Source of the DNA: Pseudoflavonifractor sp. An184
GTDB taxonomy: Bacteria; Bacillota; Clostridia; Oscillospirales; Oscillospiraceae
Reading direction: 5' to 3'
DNA: 45,234 nucleotides
Assembly: GCF_002160305.1 (NCBI RefSeq)
Contig: NZ_NFKI01000027.1
Location: 1 to 45,234 of the forward strand
Shown: positions 1 to 6,962 of the stretch, piece by piece
Layout of the letters: the number at the start of each line of letters is the position of its first letter
Numbering within the stretch: the stretch's first letter is position 1
The notes under the pieces: model-generated
Database searches by the model: none
What the model was told of the DNA's origin: nothing
What the model saw: only the letters and a program-made list of their open reading frames with translations
Program-made: the position numbers and the translations under genes

Positions 1-27
1 CCGCCCGAGGATATCAAAAAACGGGGT

Positions 28-53
28 CCCCGCCAGCGTTTACGCTGGTGGGG
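28..53. repeat. GC-rich hairpin at the left edge, before an orphan gene end
   Basis: An 11-bp stem (CCCCGCCAGCG pairing with CGCTGGTGGGG, one G-U pair) with a TTTA loop. It lies directly before the orphan 3'-end fragment at 69-122. The same order (hairpin-rich spacer, ATG, gene tail, terminator) is seen after fhs at the other end of the window, so this hairpin is probably the right part of a similar spacer whose left part is outside the window. Confidence 0.6.
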
Positions 54-68
54 CGGGACTGCCCCCCC

Positions 69-122
69 ATGGCTCAGGAGAAGGCAATCGCCGCCGCCAA
101 GGCGCTGGCTGAGGAAGGCTGA
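69..122 (+). pseudogene. Orphan gene 3' end, probable tail copy of a gene left of the window
   Basis: An ATG-to-TGA frame of 17 codons (MAQEKAIAAAKALAEEG) with no ribosome site in front, only GC-rich hairpin sequence, and followed 10 bases later by a good intrinsic terminator. An alanine- and lysine-rich helix followed by stop and terminator looks like the C-terminal end of a longer protein rather than a gene. By analogy with the duplicated tails after fhs (44981-45058) and pyrE (39113-39151), I infer that it is a second copy of the tail of a gene ending just outside the window. It could instead be a chance frame. I cannot name the parent gene. Confidence 0.4.
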
Positions 123-132
123 TCCCAAACGC

Positions 133-165
133 AAAACAGCCGCCCCAAACGGGGCGGCTGTTTTT
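133..165 (+). terminator. Intrinsic terminator after the orphan gene end
   Basis: Stem CAGCCGCCCC / GGGGCGGCTG with loop AAAC, preceded by AAAA and followed by TTTTT, so it can work on both strands. It presumably was the terminator of the gene whose tail is at 69-122. Confidence 0.85.
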
Positions 166-335
166 ATGGGGGCGGTCCTCAGGGCGCGGGAGCGCCCCGG
201 CGCATTTGCGCCGCTCGAGCATTTTGCCGGAGGCAAAATCTCGCCTTTATTCCGCCGTCTGCCTGAGCCCGCAGGCGCATTTCGGAGGGCAGCCGCCCAT
301 AGGGATAGCTCTTAGCACGGAGATGACGGAGGGCT
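166..335. repeat. Cluster of short hairpins, no gene
   Basis: Several small palindromes follow one another: GGGCGCGGGAGCGCCC, GGCGCATTTGCGCC and a stem around GAGCATTTTGCC / GGCAAAATC at about 217-243. The combination of a small hairpin followed by GAGCATTTT also occurs inside the spacer after fhs (about 44910-44940). I see no coding signal here. Confidence 0.5.
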
Positions 336-634
336 CTTTTGATAGACTGAGACTGTGCCGCCCACGGGCGGCACAGTCTCAGCTTGTCAAAAAACCTTTT
401 TTGTTGAGATGAATCCGCTCAAGTTGGAGCGGGGGAGCTCGAGGGGGCAGCCGCCCGCCTCGAATGGAATCAAATGCCCCGGAAGCCTTGCTGTGCAAGG
501 ATTCCGGCAAGCGAAGCGAGGACTTTTGCGCCGCGCAGCGGCGCAAAAGTAACGGCATTTTTACAGGCTGTCGGAAAAGTCCTTGGACTTTTTTGACAGC
601 CTGAGACTGTGCCGCCCACGGGCGGCACAGTCTT
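336..634 (-). repeat. Repeat family B, copy 1
   Basis: A ~0.2-0.3 kb intergenic repeat read on the minus strand. It matches 22366-22540 and 45108-45234 (plus strand). It contains GACTGTGCCGCC / GGCGGCACAGTC hairpins at both ends, the stem CTTTTGCGCCGC / GCGGCGCAAAAG, and CCGGAA..TTCCGG around CCTTGC / GCAAGG. Several stems differ from the other copies on both arms, so pairing is kept while sequence changes. It lies just downstream of the Rrf2 gene and may also end its transcript. Confidence 0.8.
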
Positions 635-639
635 TTCGG

Positions 640-1068
640 TCAGAGGAACGCGGGTTCCTCCTCCTTGGGGCGGATCAAGTCGGCCAAGGTCACGCCGTCC
701 AAATAGTCGTTGATGAGCTTGTCCAGCTCTCTCCACATGGGGAGGGTCCGGCAGTCCTCCGCCCGGTCGCAGCTGCGGCTGTCCAGTCCGGGACAGCCCA
801 CCGGGGCCAGTCCCCCTTCGGTCAGGCGCAGGATGCTGCCCACGGTGTACTCCTCCGGGGAGCGGGTCAGGCGGTAGCCGCCGCCTTTTCCCCGGACGCC
901 CACCAGGTCGCCGTTTCGGGTCAGCAGCTTTACGATGCTTTCCAGATATTTCTCGGAAATATCCTGCCGGGCGGCAATCTCTTTCAGGGGGATGTACAAT
1001 CCGTCATCGTGCTCCGCTAAGTCGATCATCACCCGCAGAGCGTAGCGGCCCTTTGTGGAAACCATCAT
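640..1068 (-). CDS. Rrf2/IscR-family transcriptional regulator
   Basis: A 142-residue winged-helix regulator of the Rrf2 family. The N-terminus MMVSTKGRYALRVMIDLAEH, the recognition region KEIAARQDISEKYLESI and the wing GKGGGYRLTRSPEEYTVG are all typical. Three cysteines spaced C-x7-C-x5-C in the C-terminal half (CPGLDSRSCDRAEDC) match the ligands of Fe-S members such as IscR and NsrR, so it probably senses iron-sulfur status, redox or nitric oxide. The signal itself is inference. The upstream in-frame GTG at 1080 lies within the AAAGGAG ribosome site, so the ATG at 1068 is chosen. It is monocistronic, with its own promoter at 1107-1135. Target genes cannot be told from the context; there is no isc/suf operon next to it. 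Confidence 0.9.
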   Translation of the reverse strand: MMVSTKGRYALRVMIDLAEHDDGLYIPLKEIAARQDISEKYLESIVKLLTRNGDLVGVRGKGGGYRLTRSPEEYTVGSILRLTEGGLAPVGCPGLDSRSCDRAEDCRTLPMWRELDKLINDYLDGVTLADLIRPKEEEPAFL

Positions 1069-1106
1069 AGCAGTCGTCACTCCTTTGGTGTCGAATGGTC
1101 GGTGTT

Positions 1107-1135
1107 ATTATGCCATATGGTTTTTTGAATTTCAA
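1107..1135 (-). promoter_or_regulatory. Sigma-A-type promoter of the Rrf2 gene
   Basis: On the minus strand TTGAAA (1130-1135), a 17-base spacer and CATAAT (1107-1112), about 40 bases before the start codon. Confidence 0.7.
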
Positions 1136-1245
1136 GAGCCTTTTCCAGCCAAATTATGCGAGCAAAAGGGAGAAAAACCCCGGCGTTCAGCATAAATGTT
1201 CGCAAAAAGCGGACGGGGCGCTGTGCGGGGCCGCCTGCCGGGCTT

Positions 1246-1506
1246 TCAAATTTCACACGGAAGCGCAGCGGATTGAATCAGGGCGAGCTTCTGCCCCCGG
1301 GGGAGCCGCTTGATGGCGTACTCCCTGCGGAGGGCAGAAGATTTGTTGGAGAAACTTTCCCAGTATACCAGCTCCACCGGACGCCGTCCGCGGGTATATT
1401 TTGCCCCCTTCCCGGCGTTGTGGGCCGCCAGGCGGCGGGCCAGGTCGTTGGTGAAGCCGGTATACAGGGTGCCGTCCCCACAGCGGAGGAGATAGACGTA
1501 GTACAT
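1246..1506 (-). CDS. GIY-YIG nuclease-superfamily protein (YhbQ/YazA, UPF0213 type)
   Basis: An 86-residue stand-alone GIY-YIG domain. The hallmark is [17 protein letters not shown] (residues 1-17), followed by [20 protein letters not shown] with the conserved Arg and His, and a later [12 protein letters not shown] helix. Family members are small and related to endonucleases; the function of the UPF0213 branch is not settled. The ATG at 1506 shares one base with the TAA stop of the kinase gene (TAATG) and a GGAGG lies 11 bases upstream, so it is probably translated by coupling as the last gene of the kinase operon. A functional link to the kinase is not implied. Confidence 0.85.
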   Translation of the reverse strand: MYYVYLLRCGDGTLYTGFTNDLARRLAAHNAGKGAKYTRGRRPVELVYWESFSNKSSALRREYAIKRLPRGQKLALIQSAALPCEI

Positions 1507-3017
1507 TACCCCGCCGCCTCCTCCTCCGGGGGTGTTTGATCGGCGGGCAGCAGGAAGGAGATCCGGGTGCCTACCCCTTCCCGGGAGACCACCTCGAACC
1601 AGCCTCCGTGCCGGTCGACGATCCACTTGGCAATGGACAGCCCCAGGCCGGTGCCGCCGGTCTTTCGGTCCCGGGACTGGTCGGTGCGGTAGAAACGGTC
1701 GAAGATGTGGGGGATGCCTTCGGGGGAGATGCCCATGCCCTCGTCCTGGACGGTGACCCGGGCGTGGCCGTCCAGCACCATCACCCGCAGATAGATGCGG
1801 CTGTCCGGAGCACTGTATTTCACGCTGTTGTCCATCAAAATCCGCATCACCTGCTTGATGAGTCCCTGGTCGGCGTACACCGGCACCGGTTCCTCCCCCC
1901 ACCGGGGCAGGAAGAGGCGGTCATCGTGGATCATCTCCTCCTCCCGCAGCACCTCCCCGGCCAGAGCCGTGAGGTCGAAGTGGGTGCGCTTCACCGGCTG
2001 GGTGTCGTTGTCCCCCCGGGCCAGGAACAGCAGCTGCTCCACCAGGTTCTCCATGGACTTGGCCTCGGAGCGGATGGCGTTGATGGACTCCTGCAAAGCC
2101 TCCGGGTCGTCCTTGCCCCACCGGTCCAGGAGGGCGGCGTAGCCCTGAATGACGGCGATGGGGGTGCGCAGCTCGTGGCTGGCGTCGGAGACGAAGCGCA
2201 TCTGAGCGCTGTACGCCTTGTTGATCCGGTCCAGCATGGCGTTGATGGCCTGGGCCAGAGAGCGCAGCTCCTTCTGGGTGGCGGGCAGGTCGATGCGGCT
2301 GTCCAGATGGGTGGCGTTGATCTTCTCCAGCTCCCCCGCCAGGGCCTCCAGCTCCTGCCGGGACATGTGGGTCATGGAGTTGAGCCGGGAGGCGGTGGCG
2401 GCCAGATCCTGTATGGGCTTCAGGATCTTGTGGATGGACCGGTTGTTCCGGAACAGCCCGGTGAGCAGGGACAATCCCTGACAGGCCAGCAGGACGATTC
2501 CCGCCCAGTAGAGCGTGCTGGAGATGCCGGACAGGTCCACCGTGATGGCGTAGGGCTCCCCGTTGTTGGGCAGCACGATGGTGTAGTAGGAGGACAGGTC
2601 CCAGGAGCGGGTTCCGCCCTCCAGTTCCGGATACTGAGGGAGGAAGGGGAGCGGGAGGAGCGAGTACCCCACCGCCTGGCCGTCCGAGCCATAGGGCGCG
2701 GGTTCCACAGCCATGCTCCCCGAGCCGTCGATCCCCAGAGGGACAATGGTGTAGTCGCTGGCCTCCATCCAGGGGATGGTATCGGCGGAGGGGACGCCCC
2801 GCTCCTCCACCAGGGCGGCCACCGTGGCGCACCGGTTCTCCGCATAGAGAAACAGCCCGGCGGTGGCCATGAAGAGCAGCAGCAGATCCATCACCAGAAA
2901 AATCACCAGCTGCCGGAAGAAAAAGCCGAAGTTCAGGCGAAAGACCAGGGAGGACTTGGCCCCGCTCAGAGGGTCCTGGGACGGGGGGGCTTGAAAGCGG
3001 TGCTTCCGCTGGGGCAT
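1506..3017 (-). CDS. Sensor histidine kinase (HAMP-HisKA-HATPase)
   Basis: A 503-residue membrane kinase. Transmembrane helix 1 is at about 35-58, an extracytoplasmic sensor region at 59-165 and helix 2 at 168-188. A HAMP-like segment follows (RLNSM at 211 to about 262, ending [17 protein letters not shown]). The HisKA box [20 protein letters not shown] has the phospho-accepting His281. The ATP domain shows N-box DNSVKYS (Asn397), DEGMGI (425-430), [11 protein letters not shown] and [11 protein letters not shown] (454-464). AAAGGAGG precedes the ATG by 7 bases. The closest plausible partner is the OmpR-type regulator at 4494-5171 on the same strand; a flavodoxin-like gene and a repeat block lie between them. 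The signal sensed is unknown. Confidence 0.95.
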   Translation of the reverse strand: MPQRKHRFQAPPSQDPLSGAKSSLVFRLNFGFFFRQLVIFLVMDLLLLFMATAGLFLYAENRCATVAALVEERGVPSADTIPWMEASDYTIVPLGIDGSGSMAVEPAPYGSDGQAVGYSLLPLPFLPQYPELEGGTRSWDLSSYYTIVLPNNGEPYAITVDLSGISSTLYWAGIVLLACQGLSLLTGLFRNNRSIHKILKPIQDLAATASRLNSMTHMSRQELEALAGELEKINATHLDSRIDLPATQKELRSLAQAINAMLDRINKAYSAQMRFVSDASHELRTPIAVIQGYAALLDRWGKDDPEALQESINAIRSEAKSMENLVEQLLFLARGDNDTQPVKRTHFDLTALAGEVLREEEMIHDDRLFLPRWGEEPVPVYADQGLIKQVMRILMDNSVKYSAPDSRIYLRVMVLDGHARVTVQDEGMGISPEGIPHIFDRFYRTDQSRDRKTGGTGLGLSIAKWIVDRHGGWFEVVSREGVGTRISFLLPADQTPPEEEAAG

Positions 3018-3053
3018 GGCGTTCCCTCCTTTCTGTTGAAATCCAGGGGAAAA

Positions 3054-3557
3054 TTACTGCTTGGACAGCCAATTCTGAAGGGAAGGCAGGTTGTCCGGGG
3101 AGACGAAGCTGCCCCCGTGGAGCAGCATATCCAGCATGGCCTCCTCCTGGGGCGTGCGGTCCGCTCCTCTGGCCTGGAGCTCCCTCCGGGTGGAGCGGGT
3201 CACCAGATTGACCATGGCCCGGGTCATGGGATTCACCCGGTCCGGGGCCCAGCCGCCCTGGAGATAGAAGACAGGCAGGTCCCCCAGCTGATTGCCCTGG
3301 CGCAGCTTCTCCGGCAGCTCCGGAGAGGGCAGGGACATCCCCACCCCGCACACACCCCGGAGAAGGAAGGCCTTTCGGGCCCGCTCCAGGCCCACGATCC
3401 GGCCGGCGGACAGGGGACCCAGGAACAGGACCGGCGTGCCGGAGGAGAGCTTCTGCTCCGCCTCCTTCAGGGGGAGGACCTCCACGCGCTCCGAGTCCCC
3501 CAGCATTTCAGCGTACTGTTTGGTGAAGCCGGTTTTGGACTGATAGACGATGACCAT
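3054..3557 (-). CDS. Flavodoxin-domain protein
   Basis: A 167-residue protein. It opens with MVIVYQSKTGFTKQYAEML, the usual phosphate-binding strand-loop of flavodoxins (T/S-x-T-G-x-T). The middle strand PVLFLGPLSAGRIVGL matches the flavodoxin G-P-x-x-x-G region, so it probably binds FMN and works in electron transfer or as a HemG-like oxidoreductase. The C-terminal ~70 residues (from about 95) are not recognised. The ATG at 3557 follows AAAGGAG by 10 bases; the longer frame upstream has no ribosome site. It ends 36 bases before the kinase start, so the two are probably co-transcribed. Confidence 0.8.
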   Translation of the reverse strand: MVIVYQSKTGFTKQYAEMLGDSERVEVLPLKEAEQKLSSGTPVLFLGPLSAGRIVGLERARKAFLLRGVCGVGMSLPSPELPEKLRQGNQLGDLPVFYLQGGWAPDRVNPMTRAMVNLVTRSTRRELQARGADRTPQEEAMLDMLLHGGSFVSPDNLPSLQNWLSKQ

Positions 3558-3611
3558 TTTGTTTCTGCTCCTTTCGGCAGGGATTTCGCCACTTTCTTCT
3601 CCTTTTCGCAC

Positions 3612-3710
3612 TTCTGTATGGCGGGGGCTTGCCCCCGCCGCCTTCGGAGATTTTATCTCTTCCGTAGGGCGCGACGACTCGGCGCGCCGTGTCAGGAGGG
3701 GCTTTTCTCA
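3612..3710. repeat. REP-like palindromes (family C) upstream of the flavodoxin gene
   Basis: Two short GC palindromes: GCGGGGGCTTGCCCCCGC (about 3621-3638) and GTAGGGCGCGACGACTCGGCGCGCC (about 3664-3688). The same pair recurs next to another family A copy at 27478-27550, and the first alone at 34637-34660. Confidence 0.6.
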
Positions 3711-4045
3711 GGGGGATTTCGCCGCCTGCGGGCGGCGAGTTCCTTTGCCCATGGCGGCAAAGGAACCAAAACGCCCCCGGGGACGGCTCAAGGTGGGCAC
3801 TTCGTGCCCACATTCGCCCACCCTACCCCCTCTGGCCCTTCGGGCCATCTCCCCCTGACAGGGGGAGTCGGCCCCGGACCCCTTTTACGGGAGACGCGCT
3901 ATTGGTAGTCATTGTGTCATTTCCGGCGCGCAAAATCTGAGTGGGTGTCTAAATCCCCGCCGGGCCACCGGGCCCTGGGTTTGCAAAAATTGGTGCCGTT
4001 GCGGTTCATCTTCTGCGCCTGGCTTTGCCGAGCCAACGCTCCCGG
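3711..4045 (+). repeat. Repeat family A, copy A1
   Basis: A modular ~0.33 kb element with hairpins in fixed order: GCCGCCTGCGGGCGGC; TTCCTTTGCC / GGCAAAGGAA; GGGCACTTCGTGCCC; TCTGGCCCTTCGGGCCA with CTCCCCCTGACAGGGGGAG; then TTCCGGCGCGCAAAAT and GGGCCCTGGGTTTGCAAAAATT, ending GAGCCAACGCT. Five further full or nearly full copies and one half copy lie in this window. It separates the response regulator gene from the flavodoxin and kinase genes. Confidence 0.9.
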
Positions 4046-4083
4046 TTTGTGTTCCGCTTTAGGGGCGGCCTTTGGCCGCCTGA

Positions 4084-4139
4084 AAGCCTTCCCCCTGTCA
4101 GGGGGAAGGTGGCTGGCCGATAGGCCAGACGGATGAGGG
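4084..4139 (+). repeat. Two-hairpin repeat module (family D), copy D1
   Basis: AAGCCTTCCCCCTGTCAGGG.. then AAGGTG, a stem TGGCC / GGCCA, and GGATGAGGG. The flanks AAGGTG and GGATGAGGG are fixed in all copies while the enclosed stem differs completely. A related module of the CTCCCC-type (family E) stands alone at about 4236-4285, and a palindrome GGGAGCCCCAAGGGGCTCCC lies at about 4170-4189. The rest of 4046-4493 holds no gene. Confidence 0.75.
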
Positions 4140-4493
4140 TGACTTCTTGACATGCACAACATCGGCGCGGGAGCCCCAAGGGGCTCCCCTACCCAAACCA
4201 GGGAGATTTTCCCGAGAACCGTAGGGGAGGCCGCCTCCCCTTATCAAGGGGAGATGGCCCGAAGAGCCAGAGGGGATAGGGAGTTGCCCCTCCCGCCGCC
4301 CTTCGGAAAGGTCCGTTGTCCGCCGCAGGGGCGGCACGTTGGGCCGCCCGGCGGCGCCGGTCTCGTTTAGGCTTTGTCTGAGGAGAAGGTAAGCTCTTGG
4401 TGGTGAATTCCTCACAGACCGGAGTTGTCCCGCCTCACGAAACTGACGCTCCCCCGGGCCTGTTCTCCGGTGACGGTAAAATAAGTTCAAAGG

Positions 4494-5171
4494 TCAGTCC
4501 TCCCGAATCACATAGCCCACGCCCCGCACAGTGTGGATGAGCTTGATGCCGAAGGCCTCGTCGATCTTGCTGCGCAGGAAGCGGATGTACACATCCACCG
4601 AGTTGGTCTCCCCCACAAAGTCAAAGCCCCATACGCTGTCCAGCAGGGCCTCCCGGGAGAGGACCCGGCCCTTGTTCTCCAACAGGTGGTGGAGCAGGTC
4701 GAACTCCTTCTTGGTGAGCTCCACCCCCTGACCCTTGACGGTGACCGAGTGCTTGTCCACGTCCATCTCCAGGGGGCCGGCCGAGAGGACCGCGCCGGCC
4801 CGTGCGCTGGAGCGCTTGCGCAGGGCGGCCCGGATGCGGGCCAGCAGCTCCTCGATAGCGAAGGGCTTGGTGATGTAGTCGTCCGCTCCGGAGTCCAGGC
4901 CGGACACCTTGTCGATGACGCTGTCCCGGGCGGTGAGCATGATCACCGGCATGTCGCTCTCCCGCCGCAGGCGGCGGAGCACCTCCATCCCAGACAGCTG
5001 GGGCAGCATGATGTCCAGCAGCACCAGGCCGTACTTCCCGGACAGGGCCTCCTCCAGGCCGCTGCGGCCGTCAAAGGCCTTGGTCACCTCATAGCCCTCA
5101 TAGCGCAGCTCCATCTCCACCATGCGGGCCAGTTTTTCCTCATCCTCCACCAGAAGGATCTTCTCTGCCAT
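4494..5171 (-). CDS. OmpR/PhoB-family response regulator
   Basis: 225 residues. The receiver domain has the acidic pair in ILLVEDEEKLARM, the phospho-accepting Asp53 in LLDIMLPQLSG, Thr80 (MLTARD) and Lys102 (TKPFAIEELLARIRA). The C-terminal winged helix is of OmpR type (VELTKKEFDLLHHLLENKGR, SREALLDSVWG, ending VDVYIRFLRSKIDE and RGVGYVIRE). Of several in-frame starts, the ATG at 5171 sits 9 bases after AAGGAG, while 5177 is only 3 bases away. It is presumably the partner of the kinase at 1506-3017, but about 0.9 kb of repeats lies downstream. It follows the DUF4342 gene by 84 bases on the same strand. Confidence 0.95.
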   Translation of the reverse strand: MAEKILLVEDEEKLARMVEMELRYEGYEVTKAFDGRSGLEEALSGKYGLVLLDIMLPQLSGMEVLRRLRRESDMPVIMLTARDSVIDKVSGLDSGADDYITKPFAIEELLARIRAALRKRSSARAGAVLSAGPLEMDVDKHSVTVKGQGVELTKKEFDLLHHLLENKGRVLSREALLDSVWGFDFVGETNSVDVYIRFLRSKIDEAFGIKLIHTVRGVGYVIRED

Positions 5172-5255
5172 TTCCATCTTCTCCTTGCGGCGGCCGCCCG
5201 GCAGGCGGCGCACCCGTTGATTTCCCAGCCCGGCGGGCGGGAACGATACAAAATG

Positions 5256-5840
5256 TTATTTTTTGCGGTTATTATACTTTTCGTGCTGGTTTTTCAGCTC
5301 GTCCATCACCTGACGGCCCACATCGGCCGCCGTGCTGGCCGCCGAGTCCATCATGCCGTTGATGGTGTCGTTCTCCAGGTCCGGCCCGGCGATCTGATAC
5401 CGGAAGCCCAGGAACAGCCCCAGGACCAGCAGGGGAATGGCGATCCAGTATAAAAAGATCACAAAAATCAGCAGAATCAGCATGGGGACGGCGGTGATGG
5501 GCTGCCCCTTGCGCCAGATCTCCAGCTCATTGTCCAGCAGGATGCGCCGCAGCCAGTGGAGCAGATGGCGCACGCCCCGGCGCTTGTGCTTTTTCTGCTT
5601 GGCCTGTTTGGCCTCGGGCTTCACCTGGAGGACCGGCAGATCCTGGGGCGGCGGAGGGGGGGCCTCATTCTTGGTGGAGTAGTAGGCGTCCTCCGGCCGG
5701 GGGATGACCCCCTGCTCCTCCAGATAGATCAGCGCGTCCAGCAGATTGCCGCCGCTGTACTCCAGGGCCGCCTTGGCCTGGCCGTAGGACACATCGGCCT
5801 TCTCCCGCAGGCGCTCCACTTGTTCCAATGTGATTTCCAT
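5256..5840 (-). CDS. DUF4342 membrane protein with N-terminal UBA-like domain
   Basis: A 194-residue protein. Residues 1-45 (VERLREKADVSYGQAKAALE, then GGNLLDALIYLEEQG) form a UBA/TS-N-like three-helix domain. A proline- and lysine-rich linker follows (PPPPPQ, KQAKQKKHKRRG). A DUF4342-type segment LRRILLDNELEIWRKGQPI leads into a long hydrophobic stretch (ILLIFVIFLYWIAIPLLVLG), one or two membrane passes, and a charged tail. Function is unknown. AAAGGAG lies 7 bases before the ATG. The two-component regulator gene lies directly downstream, so the two may be one transcription unit. Confidence 0.85.
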   Translation of the reverse strand: MEITLEQVERLREKADVSYGQAKAALEYSGGNLLDALIYLEEQGVIPRPEDAYYSTKNEAPPPPPQDLPVLQVKPEAKQAKQKKHKRRGVRHLLHWLRRILLDNELEIWRKGQPITAVPMLILLIFVIFLYWIAIPLLVLGLFLGFRYQIAGPDLENDTINGMMDSAASTAADVGRQVMDELKNQHEKYNNRKK

Positions 5841-5978
5841 GGGATTGCTCCTTTCCCTTGGGGTGGATGACGGCCCTGGGCCGCTTCATCGTCTCTCAGT
5901 ATACCGCGGCGGTCTTAAAGGGTACTTTTCTCTTTCTTAAAATCCGATTAAATGCACCTTTTTCCGAAAAAGGGACGC

Positions 5979-6007
5979 TTGCCCAACTGATTATACTATG
6001 TTATAAT
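5979..6007 (+). promoter_or_regulatory. Promoter of truA
   Basis: TTGCCC (5979-5984), a 17-base spacer and a perfect TATAAT (6002-6007). The start codon of truA is 92 bases further on, leaving an ~85-base leader that contains a terminator-like hairpin. Confidence 0.8.
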
Positions 6008-6042
6008 CCCGATAGCAACCCAGGAACCAGCGCGGGAGAGCG

Positions 6043-6071
6043 TCCCGCCCGCAGCGGCGGGCGGGATTTTT
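6043..6071 (+). terminator. Terminator-like hairpin inside the truA leader
   Basis: A perfect 10-bp stem TCCCGCCCGC / GCGGGCGGGA with a 4-base loop, followed directly by TTTTT. It lies between the promoter at 5979-6007 and the truA start at 6100, where a terminator would cut transcription after about 60 nt. So it is a candidate attenuator, or the end of a short RNA. Confidence 0.7.
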
Positions 6072-6099
6072 CAGCTGGGCAGCCTGTGAGGAGGATACC

Positions 6100-6855
6100 A
6101 TGGAGGAGCGGAACATCGCCTTAAAACTGATGTATAACGGGACGGCCTACCACGGCTGGCAGGTGCAGAAAAACGCGGTCACGGTGGCGGAGACTTTGGA
6201 GAAGGCCCTCTCCACCGTGGTGTGCCACCCGGTGAAGTGCACCGGGGCGGGGCGCACCGACGCCGGGGTCCACGCCGAGGTCTATGTGGCCAACTTCCGC
6301 ACCACCTCCACCATCCCCTGCGACCGGATTCCCCTGGCGGTGAACACCCGCCTGCCCCGGGACATCGTGGTGGTGAAGGCCACCCAGGTGCCCATGAGCT
6401 TCAACGCCATCGGCTCCTGCCAGCGGAAGGAGTACACCTACCGCATCTACAATTCCCGCCTGGGCAACCCCTTCTATGTGGACCGGGCCTGGTTCTACCC
6501 CAAGCACCTGGACGAGACGGTGATGCAGCGGGCGGCGGACCAGTTTGTGGGCACCCACGACTTCCGGGCGGTGCGCTCGGTGGGGACCGAGACCCGCACC
6601 ACGGTGCGCACCGTCCACTACTTCCAGGTGTCCCGGGCCGGGGAGCTGATCGAGTGCCGGGTGTGCGCCGACGGCTTCCTCTACAATATGGTCCGGGCCA
6701 TGACGGGCACCATTGTCTACGCCGCCGAGGGCAAGCTGTCCCCGGAGGACATCCCGGCCATCCTGGCCTCGGGCAACCGGACCCTGGCCGGCCCCACCGT
6801 GCCGCCGGGGGGGCTCTATATGACCAAGCTGTGGTATGAGGAGGACGTGCTGTAA
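6100..6855 (+). CDS. truA: tRNA pseudouridine synthase A
   Basis: 251 residues, the usual length for TruA, which makes pseudouridine at positions 38-40 of the tRNA anticodon arm. The catalytic motif GAGRTDAGVHAEVYVANF carries Asp54. Other family signatures are YNGTAYHGWQVQKN near the N-terminus, KEYTYRIYNS, the GTHDFRAVRSVG segment and the C-terminal FLYNMVRAMTGTIV. GGAGG lies 5 bases before the ATG. The DUF5711 gene follows on the same strand after about 107 bases. Confidence 0.98.
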   Translation: MEERNIALKLMYNGTAYHGWQVQKNAVTVAETLEKALSTVVCHPVKCTGAGRTDAGVHAEVYVANFRTTSTIPCDRIPLAVNTRLPRDIVVVKATQVPMSFNAIGSCQRKEYTYRIYNSRLGNPFYVDRAWFYPKHLDETVMQRAADQFVGTHDFRAVRSVGTETRTTVRTVHYFQVSRAGELIECRVCADGFLYNMVRAMTGTIVYAAEGKLSPEDIPAILASGNRTLAGPTVPPGGLYMTKLWYEEDVL

Positions 6856-6962
6856 GGGGCGGCGCGGGGGACCTCATCCGCGGGGGAAAATGCCCGGCAC
6901 AAAGTTTCCAACCATCCTGACGCATCAAACAGATGCCCAATGCAACGATAAGGAACAGGCCC

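Noticed and set aside
1536..3908. A 790-codon open frame on the plus strand opposite the kinase and flavodoxin genes
   Set aside because: Shadow of GC-rich coding DNA: composition rich in Gly, Val, His and Gln, no domain, no ribosome site, and the opposite strand encodes clear protein families.
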